A DNA stretch of 64,000 bases from Agarivorans sp. Toyoura001 (lineage in GTDB: Bacteria > Pseudomonadota > Gammaproteobacteria > Enterobacterales > Celerinatantimonadaceae): the NCBI RefSeq assembly GCF_005405585.1, contig NZ_BJEQ01000003.1, positions 240,087 through 304,086 of the forward strand. Direction: 5' to 3'. Below the pieces are notes generated by a model. It had not been told where the DNA came from. It did not search any database and was given only the letters and a program-made list of their open reading frames with translations. Positions within the stretch are counted from its first letter, which is position 1; every line of letters starts with the position of its first letter. This document shows, piece by piece, positions 27,020 to 36,126 of the stretch. The position numbers and the translations under genes are program-made.

Positions 27020-28445
27020 CTAATTCGCTTCCTTGTAATCCCTCTACAACAAATCGGCTGCCTTTATCTAATCGCTGATAGTTTAAGTTAGCATGTTGTC
27101 GTTCAACTAATTCTTTCGCAATAGTCAGCCCTAAGCCGCTGCCTTTAAGCCGTGGGTCTTTGGCAGACTTACCTTGCACAAAGGGCTGAAAAATTCGCTG
27201 TTGTAGCTCTTCATCAATGCCCTCGCCTTGGTCATCAATGTATACGCTCACCCCACTCACCGTAGAAAATGCACCAAGTTTAATTAACCCACCTTCTGGC
27301 GAAAACTTAATCGCATTGGATAACAGATTATCAATAATTACCCGCAGTTGCTCTTGATTGGCTAATACCGCAGCTTGGCTAAGCTCTAATTTAACCTGTA
27401 GTTGGCGGCTAGATAAGCTCAAACGATGCGTCGCCAGCACTTTTTCCATAAGCGGTTTTAAATCCACCGGATGATGAACTTGCTCACCAGGTGTATCGAG
27501 CAGTAAGTTAAAGTCGAGCAAGGCTTCAATCAGTTGTTGCAGGCGTAAACTGCTTTCTCGAAGAATTTCGGTTATCTCTTGCTGTTGAGGATTTAGTGGC
27601 CCGGCACTGTTATCGTAAAGTAACTCGTTCCCCTCACGAATAGCCGCTAACGGCGTTTTAAGCTCATGCGAAATATGCCGAATAAAGGCAGTCTTTTGCT
27701 GCTCTAAGCTCAATAAACGCAAGCGCATATCGTCTAGCGCATCGGCAATTGCCATGACCTCGGTAGCGCCACTCACCTTAATTGCTTGATCAAACTCACC
27801 CGACTTAAGCCGAGCTATTTGCGGCCTTAGTTGCTGCAACGGCCGAGTAATTACTAGCACCAACAACACTGCAGCGGCTAAGGCAAACGGCAAACTAATC
27901 ATGCTAAGCAACAAGCGCTGCTGAGCTTGCTGAGTATTGTTTTGTAAATCCATGGCCAGTTCATTAATCAACGTTTGGCTGCGCAGGTCAAAGTTACGGC
28001 TCAGCTCAGTAAAGCGCGAAAATTGCTGATTAAGCGCAATTTTTTGTAAGGGCTGAGGGCGCTCCATTAACTCTTGTAAGGACTGCAATTGCTGCTGTAA
28101 TTCGGCAACAATAGTCAATAAATCAGGATCTTCGGTGTTTTCTCGTTGTTCAATTAAGGCGCGAGATACTCGCTGCCATTGGCGGCGATAAAGCTTGAGT
28201 AGGTTTTGGTCGGCCACCACCCGAAACTGCCTAGCACTGCGTTCTAAATCCAGTAAAGACTCATCAATGCGTTTACTGCCAGAGACCACTTTTGCCGCCA
28301 AAAATGCGGTATGCTGCCCCTGCATAGACACTTGCTGCAAGTAATAAGAAGCCAATGATAGGCTGAGTAATAAAGGCAAACCTAAGGTTGCCAAAGCCCA
28401 AAAGCTCAGTCGCCTAATTGACACTAGCGCGCGAAAATTAATCAA
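27009..28445 (-). CDS. glrK: Sensor histidine kinase GlrK (QseE)
   Basis: A 478-residue kinase taken from the TTG at 28445 (preceded by AGGGATAGG). The frame extends to another TTG at 28523, so the start is uncertain. The order is TM1 near the N-terminus, a periplasmic helical sensor domain, TM2, a HAMP domain (ITRPLQQLRPQI), HisKA with phospho-His in ISHELKTPLAAI, then HATPase with the N box, DQGEGI and GSGLGL. It controls GlrR. The N-terminal sensor responds to envelope conditions in E. coli; the signal here is unknown. Confidence 0.93.
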   Translation of the reverse strand: MINFRALVSIRRLSFWALATLGLPLLLSLSLASYYLQQVSMQGQHTAFLAAKVVSGSKRIDESLLDLERSARQFRVVADQNLLKLYRRQWQRVSRALIEQRENTEDPDLLTIVAELQQQLQSLQELMERPQPLQKIALNQQFSRFTELSRNFDLRSQTLINELAMDLQNNTQQAQQRLLLSMISLPFALAAAVLLVLVITRPLQQLRPQIARLKSGEFDQAIKVSGATEVMAIADALDDMRLRLLSLEQQKTAFIRHISHELKTPLAAIREGNELLYDNSAGPLNPQQQEITEILRESSLRLQQLIEALLDFNLLLDTPGEQVHHPVDLKPLMEKVLATHRLSLSSRQLQVKLELSQAAVLANQEQLRVIIDNLLSNAIKFSPEGGLIKLGAFSTVSGVSVYIDDQGEGIDEELQQRIFQPFVQGKSAKDPRLKGSGLGLTIAKELVERQHANLNYQRLDKGSRFVVEGLQGSELDES

Positions 28446-28514
28446 ACACCTATCCCTAGCATGGTTCTTAATAAAACAGCCGCCTATAATGCCAGAGATG
28501 GACAAAAATCCCAC

Positions 28515-28532
28515 TGTCGCCAATTAGAGACA
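28515..28532. promoter_or_regulatory. Putative GlrR binding site 1
   Basis: TGTC (28515-28518), ten bases, GACA (28529-28532). This matches the TGTC-N10-GACA pattern reported for GlrR upstream of glmY in enterobacteria. It lies about 70 bases upstream of the glrK start and about 190 bases upstream of the sigma-54 promoter. Confidence 0.65.
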
Positions 28533-28636
28533 GCTCGCCTAGCTCACACAAAAAGTCACTAAATCCTTGTTTTTATGTGACACCGTAAACATTTATTGCT
28601 AGCAACCAGCAAATAAAATACGTTTTTTTAGCCGCC

Positions 28637-28654
28637 TGTCGCCGATTAGCGACA
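28637..28654. promoter_or_regulatory. Putative GlrR binding site 2
   Basis: TGTCGC and GCGACA form a perfect 6-bp dyad around six bases (28637-28654), again TGTC-N10-GACA. It shares the GCC-ATTAG core of its spacer with site 1, 122 bp away. It sits about 54 bases upstream of the -24 element, within normal enhancer range. Confidence 0.72.
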
Positions 28655-28705
28655 AACAAATACCTTTTGTCTTACTAAGATATTGATCTTTAAAGCCTTA
28701 AATAT

Positions 28706-28722
28706 CTGGCTCAGTTTGTGCT
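28706..28722 (+). promoter_or_regulatory. Sigma-54 (-24/-12) promoter
   Basis: CTGGCTCAGTTTGTGCT has GG (28708-28709) and GC (28720-28721) separated by exactly ten bases, in a TGGC/TGTGCT context close to the sigma-54 consensus. Transcription would start near 28733, giving a leader of about 60 bases before the ATG at 28793. The two GlrR sites upstream make a GlrR-activated promoter likely. Confidence 0.68.
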
Positions 28723-28792
28723 GTAAGGCACTAAGCCTTGATAGCGAGCGATTTCCCCTATCTCGCAACGGCATTCATTTAAGGAAGTAAAA

Positions 28793-29137
28793 ATGGAACA
28801 ATTTGATCAACGTTGTATACGAGTCGGCGATTGGATATTTGAAATAAAAATGGTGCGTGCTATTCGTGTTAGTGAGTACGGTCAACCCTACGACGCCTGC
28901 GCCAATATCAATTTTAATGGCACTCAAGCCTACATCGACAGTCAGCTTACCCGTGTAGACAATGCCTTTAGCGGCAAAGATTTTGCTGCCTTTGTAGAAT
29001 TTTGCCAAGACATGGGCATTACCGACGCCACCTACGACCGCTATTCACAGGGTAAGCGCCGCAGCCGCAATATTACGATTGGTGAAGACCAGCGACAATC
29101 ACCCAAAGTGGTCAACTTTCCGGCAAACAATATCTAA
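28793..29137 (+). CDS. Hypothetical protein, predicted GlrR/sigma-54 target
   Basis: A 114-residue soluble protein of no family I recognise. The start has AAGGAAG nine bases upstream. The N-terminal 80 residues look like a compact alpha/beta domain (WIFEIKMVRAIRV, ACANINFNG, YIDSQL, FAAFVEFCQDMGI). The C-terminal 30 residues are basic, then disordered. It is divergent from glrK and lies directly behind the sigma-54 promoter and the two GlrR-type sites, the place where glmY sits next to glrK in E. coli. A role in the envelope or amino-sugar response is inference from position only. Confidence 0.8.
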   Translation: MEQFDQRCIRVGDWIFEIKMVRAIRVSEYGQPYDACANINFNGTQAYIDSQLTRVDNAFSGKDFAAFVEFCQDMGITDATYDRYSQGKRRSRNITIGEDQRQSPKVVNFPANNI

Positions 29138-29306
29138 TTATATTGAGTGGTATTTTGCTCAAACAGTGGTCGAAAAGCGCTCAATTTAGTTTGATAAGCG
29201 CTAGTGTTAAGGGCCTGCCGATGGTAATCTCAAAGATTGGACAGACAAATTTGTTTAGTCTAAAAGCAAACACAAAAGATCATAAAATAAAGGATATAAA
29301 CGGACC

Positions 29307-30416
29307 ATGAAAGTAGGTTTGGTTGGTTGGCGCGGCATGGTGGGTTCCGTGTTAATGCAGCGTATGCGCGAAGAGAGCGATTTTGCCCACATAGCTCCGG
29401 TTTTTTTTAGTACATCTCAAGTAGGTATTGCTGGCCCAGATGTGGGCACCGGCGAAACCACCTTGCAAGATGCCTTCGATATCGACAGCCTAAAAGCCAT
29501 GGATACCATTATCACCTGTCAAGGTGGTGATTATACCAAAGACGTTTACCCTAAATTGCGCGAAAACGGTTGGGATGGTTACTGGATTGATGCGGCCTCG
29601 GCGCTGCGTATGGAAGATGACGCAGTCATTGTTTTAGATCCCGTTAACCGTGACGTGATTGACAAAGCCTTAAGCAATGGTGTGAAAACCTACGTAGGTG
29701 GTAACTGTACCGTTTCGTTACTGCTAATGGCGATTGGCGGCTTGTTCGAGAAAGACTTAATCGAATGGGTAAGCCCAATGACTTATCAAGCGGCTTCTGG
29801 TGCTGGTGCGCGCAATATGCGTGAGCTCATCAGCCAAATGGGCGACATTCGTGACGATGTAGCCACAGAACTTGCTGACCCAGCTTCTGCTATTCTCGAC
29901 ATTGATCGCAAAGTAGCCAACAAAATGCGCAGTGACGATTTCCCTACCGATCAATTCGGTGTGCCACTGGCGGGTAGCTTAATTCCTTGGATTGATGTGC
30001 CTCTGGCTAGCGGCCAAAGCAAGGAAGAATGGAAAGCTCAAGTTGAAGCCAACAAAATTTTGGGTACAAGTGATAGCCAAACACCTATCGACGGTATTTG
30101 TGTACGTATTGGCGCCATGCGTTGTCATAGCCAAGCGCTTACCATTAAGCTGAAGAAAGACATTCCAGTGGCTGAAATTGAAGAAATTTTAGCCGCTCAC
30201 AATGATTGGGTAAAAGTGATTCCGAATGACCGTGAGTTATCGGCACAAGAACTTACTCCAACCAAAGTAACCGGTACCTTAAGTGTGCCTGTAGGCCGCA
30301 TCCGCAAACTAACAATGGGCCCAGAATATATCTCGGCATTCACTGTTGGTGACCAATTACTTTGGGGAGCTGCAGAGCCACTTCGTCGCATGCTACGAAT
30401 TTTAATCGGTAAGTAA
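29307..30416 (+). CDS. asd: Aspartate-semialdehyde dehydrogenase
   Basis: A 369-residue NADPH-dependent enzyme that reduces aspartyl phosphate to aspartate semialdehyde, the branch point to lysine/diaminopimelate, threonine and methionine. Visible are the nucleotide loop [10 protein letters not shown] at the N-terminus, the catalytic Cys134 in GGNCTVS and the family's Q-A-A-S-G-A-G stretch. Length matches the Gram-negative enzyme (about 367-370). It is a single gene with a strong terminator. Confidence 0.97.
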   Translation: MKVGLVGWRGMVGSVLMQRMREESDFAHIAPVFFSTSQVGIAGPDVGTGETTLQDAFDIDSLKAMDTIITCQGGDYTKDVYPKLRENGWDGYWIDAASALRMEDDAVIVLDPVNRDVIDKALSNGVKTYVGGNCTVSLLLMAIGGLFEKDLIEWVSPMTYQAASGAGARNMRELISQMGDIRDDVATELADPASAILDIDRKVANKMRSDDFPTDQFGVPLAGSLIPWIDVPLASGQSKEEWKAQVEANKILGTSDSQTPIDGICVRIGAMRCHSQALTIKLKKDIPVAEIEEILAAHNDWVKVIPNDRELSAQELTPTKVTGTLSVPVGRIRKLTMGPEYISAFTVGDQLLWGAAEPLRRMLRILIGK

Positions 30417-30440
30417 TTACTGGCATTCGACATTGCATAC

Positions 30441-30467
30441 GCCCAGCCTCAAACGCTGGGCTTTTTT
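30441..30467 (+). terminator. Terminator of asd
   Basis: GCCCAGC (30441-30447) and GCTGGGC (30455-30461) form a 7-bp stem with a seven-base loop, followed by six T. Confidence 0.92.
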
Positions 30468-30647
30468 ATGCCGTCTATTTAGTCTCCCTGCAGCATTCGC
30501 TGTCTCTAAACGTTCTGCACAACATTCATTACAATGGCTGAGTTAAAATTAAGCGGTAAATTGTTTTCATAGCTGAGTAAAATTTACTAAGCTGTTGATA
30601 AGATAAAAATCCTCTGTTTACTTATTTTTGAAATTGTAGGAAGCGTA

Positions 30648-30944
30648 ATGAAAAAAACCTTAATTGTAGCCAGCGCCTTCACCCTATTGAGCGCTTGTTC
30701 TAGCTCTGCTCCTGAGCAAAACCAAGGCGTAATGATTACCGAAAGTTCTACCGATGTAGTGGATTGCAATATTCTCGGAGTTTTTAACGTTGATCCACAA
30801 AGTTTAGAAAGCGATAACGGCAAACAAGAGCTAAGCCAACGCGTTCTTGATTTAAAAGGCAACGCTGTACAGTTGATTCCGTTAAGTACTGCTGAGCCAG
30901 AGTTAGTTAGCGCACATGTATATCAATGCCCAGAGGCTTCTTAA
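30648..30944 (+). CDS. Small hypothetical lipoprotein
   Basis: A 98-residue protein with a good ribosome binding site (TAGGAAG). The signal peptide ends in the lipobox LSAC (Cys17). The mature domain of about 80 residues has two further Cys (VDCNILG near 45 and VYQCPE at the end) that may form a disulfide. The C-N-I-L-G-V-F pattern recalls DUF4156-type small lipoproteins, but this is weak. Function unknown. Confidence 0.82.
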   Translation: MKKTLIVASAFTLLSACSSSAPEQNQGVMITESSTDVVDCNILGVFNVDPQSLESDNGKQELSQRVLDLKGNAVQLIPLSTAEPELVSAHVYQCPEAS

Positions 30945-31053
30945 GCCGCCTCTAACTCGGATATATAAATATTTGATTAAGTAATGTTGTTTGCATGATC
31001 CAATACTGGAAACGCAAGGTAGCAGTAAACAACCCAGTATAGATGGAGCTCTT

Positions 31054-32079
31054 ATGAGCGAGAAAATTTTAAAGAAAGCCACGCTAAATTTAAAAAAAGC
31101 AGTGCCTTTGATGATGAAACATCAAATTCCGGCCACACCTAGCAACTATGCCTTGTGGTATTTGTACGTTGATGATCAAAACCCAGAGCTTAACGCCGCG
31201 ATCGACGAAATAATCAGTGAGTACGACACGGTACCCACCACTAGCAGCCAAGTCTTATATCAAAATCATATCGCCAGCCAAGACGAGCTAGATATGAAAA
31301 GTATGCGCCAAAGCCTAGAAGCTATGGCAACCGAGTTGTCGCAAACCATGCAAGACACAGGTTCCGATGCCAATGCCTTTCAATCAAGCATTGATAAAAG
31401 CTTTGCTAAGCTAAACCGCATTGAAGAAGACGGCATTCCGCTTGAACAAGTGCTTGGTCTAGTGCGCAACCTTATTGATGACGCCACCAACATTCGCCAA
31501 AGTACCGACTTTTTCAACTCTCAATTAGGTAAAGCTCAAGCTGAAATTGAGAACCTTAAAACTCAGTTAAAAGAAACAGAAAAAGAAGCCTTATACGATG
31601 CACTAACCGGCGTACTAAACCGCCGAGCCTTCGATGCCGACTTTAAAGATGTGATTGAATCCAGTCCGGAAGGTCTATGTATTATTATGACCGATATTGA
31701 TCACTTTAAAGCCTTTAACGACAACTATGGCCACGTATTGGGTGATCAAGTGCTTAAGATTGTTGCAAAGCGAATCACCGAAGCCTGCCGAGAGGGAGCT
31801 AAAGCTTATCGCATTGGCGGTGAAGAATTTGCCATTATCTGCGCCAAATCGAACCTGCGTTCTGCCCGGCATTTAGCAGAATCAATACGCAGAGCAATAG
31901 AGAAGTTAAGCCTTAAAGATAGGCGTTCTAATCAGCGAATCGACAATATTACCTGCTCTTTTGGCGTGGCAGAGTACAACGTTGTGAGTAAATCAAAGGC
32001 TATTGTAGATGCTGCAGATACTCAGCTCTACGAAGCCAAACGCTTAGGCCGTAACCGTGTAATGCCAATTGTAAGTTAA
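31054..32079 (+). CDS. GGDEF diguanylate cyclase
   Basis: A 341-residue cytoplasmic protein from the ATG at 31054 (GGAG upstream); an upstream in-frame TTG at 30991 has no ribosome binding site. The N-terminal helical domain (about 1-160) starts with the ALWYLYV segment seen in a group of gammaproteobacterial cyclases. A coiled coil (about 160-185) and the GGDEF domain follow, with the active motif GGEEF (RIGGEEFAI), so cyclic-di-GMP synthesis is expected. The RxxD inhibitory site is not conserved (REGA at that spacing), so product feedback may be absent. Confidence 0.92.
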   Translation: MSEKILKKATLNLKKAVPLMMKHQIPATPSNYALWYLYVDDQNPELNAAIDEIISEYDTVPTTSSQVLYQNHIASQDELDMKSMRQSLEAMATELSQTMQDTGSDANAFQSSIDKSFAKLNRIEEDGIPLEQVLGLVRNLIDDATNIRQSTDFFNSQLGKAQAEIENLKTQLKETEKEALYDALTGVLNRRAFDADFKDVIESSPEGLCIIMTDIDHFKAFNDNYGHVLGDQVLKIVAKRITEACREGAKAYRIGGEEFAIICAKSNLRSARHLAESIRRAIEKLSLKDRRSNQRIDNITCSFGVAEYNVVSKSKAIVDAADTQLYEAKRLGRNRVMPIVS

Positions 32080-32083
32080 TGAT

Positions 32084-32114
32084 TAGCCGAGCGACTTAAC
32101 AGTGAGCTCGGCTA
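32084..32114 (+). terminator. Possible weak terminator after the cyclase gene
   Basis: TAGCCGAGC (32084-32092) pairs with GCTCGGCTA (32106-32114) over nine bases with a 13-base loop. Only TGCTTT follows, so termination would be weak or factor-assisted. Confidence 0.45.
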
Positions 32115-32224
32115 TGCTTTGCCATTTACAATACAATTTAATAACAATTCTCCTAGCTAAATCACAGCAAAATCACTAACACTTGATACATTGAATAGCA
32201 TAACTAGAAAAATCGTTAATATTC

Positions 32225-34339
32225 ATGAAAAAACGTATTGCCATCATATTGCCTACGCTGTCGCAAACTATCGATCAACAAGTGATTCGAGGCATTCAGG
32301 CAAGTTTAGATCCCCAGCACTATAGTTGTTTATTCATGCCCATTGGTTATTTACCGGTGGCAGAGCAGTTTTCCGATAACGACTTGTGGCTTATCAAACA
32401 AATTCCTAGCCTAGCGATAGATGGCGTGATTCTTTATGGCGGCGGCGTAGGTTACAAAACCTCAGCCGAGATAATGCAAACCTTACTCGCGGCTTTGGGT
32501 CCCCTTCCGATCATCAATATAGGCTCTGTATTAGACAATATTCCCTCAGTATTAGTTGATAACTACAGTGGTATGTATCAACTAACCCAACACGTACTAG
32601 AACGAGGCTGTAAAGACGTTGTTTATCTTGATGGACCCAAGGTTAATTTTGATTCACAACAACGCTTCAATGCCTTTAAAGACGCCTTAACCGAACATGG
32701 ATTAAACCTGCCCGAGCAACAGCACTTGGTAGGCGATATGACGCCAGTTTGCGCTGCTGCTTTGTGCAAGCAATGGCTACAACAACACAAGCGTATTCCC
32801 GATGCGATTATGTGTGTAAACGACCTGAGCGCCAAAGGCGTAATTGAAGAATTGGATAGACAACAAATTGCCATTCCAGAACAAATTTTGGTGACCGGAT
32901 TTGATGACTTTGAATATGCTGATGCCATTCGCCCCAGCTTAAGCACCGCTATTTACCCAGCGCAACGAGCAGGGGCTTTAGCCTCCCAGCTCATCTCAGA
33001 CCGCCTTCAGGGCACCCAATTAGAACCGCAGTATCAACTAGAAACCATGGCAAGGTTTCGTGCGAGTACTGGCGCCCCAGTTAAAGATTCGGCCTTACAC
33101 AGCAACGATGAGCAACGCCGGCTGTTAATCCAACAGCGAGACAGCAATGCGCAACGCTTAGCGGTAACGCGCTTATTACACCAACGACAAGGGCTAGATA
33201 ACATTCTTAGCGCGGCACAAGGCACGCTTAACGAATTAGGCATTCCCGAAGTATATATATACCAACACCAGCGCTCCGAGCAGGGTAAGAGCCTAAACTA
33301 TTTAGCCCATAGCCTACATCCACACCATTTGAACATTGAAGAATCACATCAAACCCTACCTGCCGCTTTTAACCAGGCGATAAGCCCAGACGTACACCGT
33401 GGTTTATGGGTTATTAGTGAACTAAAAAACGACCAACAGAGCTTTGGGTATTTGGTGGCACTCACTGAAGAGGTGCATGCCGAGTTTATAGAATTTATGG
33501 CGCCGCAAATCGCCGATATTATCGATCATCAGCGCTTACTGGATGATACAAAGCAATACCAAGAGCAGGTCGAACTCAGCGAGAAAATGGCAGCCCTAGG
33601 TAGTTTAGTTAGCGGCGTAGCACATGAAATTAACACCCCGTTAGGTAATAGCTTATTGGCCGCTAGCCACCTTAAGGAGCAGATTGCTCAACTGGCTCAA
33701 CTGATGGCCAACCAAAAGCTCACCAAATCAAATTTTGAGAAGTTTATAGAGGATGCCGGCAATACCAGCGAAATCATCATCAGTAGCGCCCAACGCGCCG
33801 CCGAGCTAATAACCAGCTTTAAACAAGTCGCCGTAGACCAAAGCTACGAAGAACAACGTAATATCAACTTAGCCGATTATATTGAAAAAGTGCTGCGTAG
33901 CTTGCAGCATCAATTGAAAGGGACTCCCGTTGAGCTACACACTGATTTAGACAGAAATATCGTCTTGTTTACCTACCCCGGCGCCATCGCCCAAGTGATG
34001 ACCAATTTATTTGCTAACGCCTTACTGCATGGCTTTGAGTCTGGACGTCGTAAAGGGGCGATTCTCATCAGCCTTAAAAAACTAAGTAACGGCGCACAGC
34101 TTTGTATTAAAGACGACGGTAAAGGGGCTAGCCAGGAAACTTTAAGCCACATTTTTGAACCCTTTTACACCACCGCCCGAAGTGATGGAGGCTGCGGTTT
34201 AGGCATGCACATTGTGTATAACCTCATCACTCAAAAACTACAGTGGCAACTGCAGATAGAAACGCAAATTGAACAAGGTTTTAGTTTCAACATAACTATT
34301 CCGCAACCAGCACTAAACCAGGCTGCGGAGCTGCATTAA
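32225..34339 (+). CDS. LacI-type sensor domain fused to histidine kinase
   Basis: A 704-residue protein with no signal peptide or clear membrane segment. Residues about 1-275 form a periplasmic-binding-protein-like domain of the LacI/GalR effector type (VLVDNYSGMYQLTQHVLERG, DAIMCVNDLSAKGV, ILVTGFDDFEYA), without the LacI DNA-binding headpiece. A helical and possibly GAF-like linker region (about 285-440) follows. The kinase has an HEINTPLGNS H box (His467) and HATPase motifs (N box, D-D-G-K-G, GCGLGMH). It should sense a cytoplasmic ligand, perhaps a sugar, and start a phosphorelay. No response regulator is adjacent. Confidence 0.9.
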   Translation: MKKRIAIILPTLSQTIDQQVIRGIQASLDPQHYSCLFMPIGYLPVAEQFSDNDLWLIKQIPSLAIDGVILYGGGVGYKTSAEIMQTLLAALGPLPIINIGSVLDNIPSVLVDNYSGMYQLTQHVLERGCKDVVYLDGPKVNFDSQQRFNAFKDALTEHGLNLPEQQHLVGDMTPVCAAALCKQWLQQHKRIPDAIMCVNDLSAKGVIEELDRQQIAIPEQILVTGFDDFEYADAIRPSLSTAIYPAQRAGALASQLISDRLQGTQLEPQYQLETMARFRASTGAPVKDSALHSNDEQRRLLIQQRDSNAQRLAVTRLLHQRQGLDNILSAAQGTLNELGIPEVYIYQHQRSEQGKSLNYLAHSLHPHHLNIEESHQTLPAAFNQAISPDVHRGLWVISELKNDQQSFGYLVALTEEVHAEFIEFMAPQIADIIDHQRLLDDTKQYQEQVELSEKMAALGSLVSGVAHEINTPLGNSLLAASHLKEQIAQLAQLMANQKLTKSNFEKFIEDAGNTSEIIISSAQRAAELITSFKQVAVDQSYEEQRNINLADYIEKVLRSLQHQLKGTPVELHTDLDRNIVLFTYPGAIAQVMTNLFANALLHGFESGRRKGAILISLKKLSNGAQLCIKDDGKGASQETLSHIFEPFYTTARSDGGCGLGMHIVYNLITQKLQWQLQIETQIEQGFSFNITIPQPALNQAAELH

Positions 34340-34390
34340 ACACCAAGTAATAACAATGCGATGTCGGTGGAAGTCGGTTTTTGCGTGTCG

Positions 34391-34405
34391 ATAATCGTCG
34401 ATTAT
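34391..34405. promoter_or_regulatory. 15-bp palindrome upstream of tetR-like gene
   Basis: ATAATCG and CGATTAT flank a single T. It lies in the 284-base gap before the TetR gene at 34624, about 220 bases from its start. It may be an operator, but it is far from the start codon and could be fortuitous. Confidence 0.3.
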
Positions 34406-34623
34406 GCTTACCCATTTAGCTAACGGTAGATCGGTAAAATTATTCATAACCGCTCTTTTATCTTGTTAATCACCCAACTATTTTGGCGCTGGATCCATTC
34501 GCGGCCGTGAAACTTTAATGAATATTCTGTACTCGTAAATTGCTTTTTCTCACCCCACCTATTCAGCAAATTTGATAGAATAAGTTCGCGGCAATGTTGC
34601 CAAGGTAATACAACGAATTATTA

Positions 34624-35232
34624 ATGACTCTTAGCCAGAAAAAGCGCGCTCAAATTATTGATGCTGCAATTAGCGAATTTAAAGCAGCCGGTTATGCTGC
34701 CACCAGCATGGATCGCGTGGCTCAAGTCGCCCAAGTGAGCAAGCGTACGGTGTACAATCACTTTCCCAGTAAACAAGCACTGTTTGTGGGTATAGTGAGC
34801 TTAATGCTAGAGCTCATTTCTGCGGCAACTAAAATGGAATTCTCTAGTCAGCGAAGCTTAAGCGAACAGCTGAGAGAACTCGCCAATAAAGAACTGGCCT
34901 TATTTGCCGACCAAGAGTTTATTGCCTTAGCACGTTTAGTAATTGCAGAAGCGATTCATATGCCCGAGCAAATGGTGGCCACCATGCAGCAAATGTCGAC
35001 TTTAGAAAACAGTATTAACAACTGGTTTGAAAGCGCGGCAAAAGAGGGTTTATTAAGCACCGACAATCCTTCACTGGCATGTACTCAGTTTATGTCATTG
35101 ATTAAAGGACAGTGCTTTTGGCCGCAAATTATTAGTCGCTCACCGATGCCGTCACCCGAGCAAATTGAAGAAATTGTCGATAGCGCTATTACGATGTTTT
35201 TAAGCCATTATCAGGCAAAAGCTGCCCACTAA
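34624..35232 (+). CDS. TetR/AcrR-family transcriptional regulator
   Basis: A 202-residue repressor. The N-terminal TetR helix-turn-helix (about 8-55) reads AAGYAATSMDRVAQVAQVSKRTVYNHFPSK in pattern. The C-terminal helical domain has a TetR_C-type layout similar to AefR/AcrR relatives. The ribosome binding site is poor. The following genes (35279, 36127, 37213) are on the same strand with short gaps and may be its targets, but no operator was found close to the start. Confidence 0.9.
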   Translation: MTLSQKKRAQIIDAAISEFKAAGYAATSMDRVAQVAQVSKRTVYNHFPSKQALFVGIVSLMLELISAATKMEFSSQRSLSEQLRELANKELALFADQEFIALARLVIAEAIHMPEQMVATMQQMSTLENSINNWFESAAKEGLLSTDNPSLACTQFMSLIKGQCFWPQIISRSPMPSPEQIEEIVDSAITMFLSHYQAKAAH

Positions 35233-35278
35233 AATGGCCAATATTCACCCTTTTATTACCCGCCAAGGTTGGCTCTAG

Positions 35279-36109
35279 ATGCTTAAAGTTATTGGCTTAA
35301 TTGCCTTATTGATGATCGGAACCCTTGTGGGCTTAGTCATGTTCCCGCCGCCAAGCAGTCAGTTTCAAGACAGTCCATTGGCCAGCAAAACACTAACACC
35401 AAAGCCTCAAGCGCAAATTGATGGTATCGCCAATGCTGCTAGTCTTTTGTGGCTACCGAATCAACAACGTTGGCTGGTTGGCACACTGGCCCCGCAAACT
35501 GTTTTGGTGAATGGCTCGGCACAACTCGCTTATCTTAATCAGCAATTAACCAGCGCAGAATTAGAGCCGCTGCCCGCCAGCGGCGATATCGCCGATCTAG
35601 CCTTGCTTGATGAACACTTAATTGGTATTTCTGGTGATGGCCGCTTACTCTATTTTGAAGCTCACCAGCAACGCTGGAAGTTTGTTGATAAACGTAAATG
35701 GCTACGCGGAGGTTTGCACCATAAAACCGCGGGTTTAGTATGGGATCCCAAGGCCGCGCTATTTTATACCTGTGAACGCGAAGGCTTAAAACGTTGCTAC
35801 CGCGCAGATCGTGATGGCCAGCAGCAAGACGAATTTGATTTACAGATTACAGAGCAACAGCAAGCTAGTTTGGCTCAATATCAAATAGGCAGCATGACCT
35901 GGCACCAAGGCCAGTGGTACGCCTTAAGTTCTCGCTATAGCAGTTTATTGCAGATAGAGCCTGAATCTGGGCAAGTACTTAATGTGATTGCATTAGCCCA
36001 AGAGGATACCGCTCAAGCTATTGCCAGCGACGGTGACAAACTTTGGTTACTCTCGGTAATACGCCAGCAACCTGAGACCATTAAATTGGCTACCATTCCC
36101 TTACCTTAA
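35279..36109 (+). CDS. Membrane-anchored hypothetical, beta-propeller-like
   Basis: A 276-residue protein with an N-terminal hydrophobic segment (about residues 3-22) that anchors it or serves as an uncleaved signal. The rest is beta-rich with repeated strand-turn units (LLWLPNQQRWLVG, ADLALLDEHLIGISGDG, AGLVWDPKAALFYTC, MTWHQGQWYALSS). This suggests a periplasmic beta-propeller of the SdiA-regulated/YjiK kind, a tentative match. It lies between the TetR gene and an oxidoreductase gene. Confidence 0.7.
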   Translation: MLKVIGLIALLMIGTLVGLVMFPPPSSQFQDSPLASKTLTPKPQAQIDGIANAASLLWLPNQQRWLVGTLAPQTVLVNGSAQLAYLNQQLTSAELEPLPASGDIADLALLDEHLIGISGDGRLLYFEAHQQRWKFVDKRKWLRGGLHHKTAGLVWDPKAALFYTCEREGLKRCYRADRDGQQQDEFDLQITEQQQASLAQYQIGSMTWHQGQWYALSSRYSSLLQIEPESGQVLNVIALAQEDTAQAIASDGDKLWLLSVIRQQPETIKLATIPLP

Positions 36110-36126
36110 AGCGACTAGGAGCAAGT

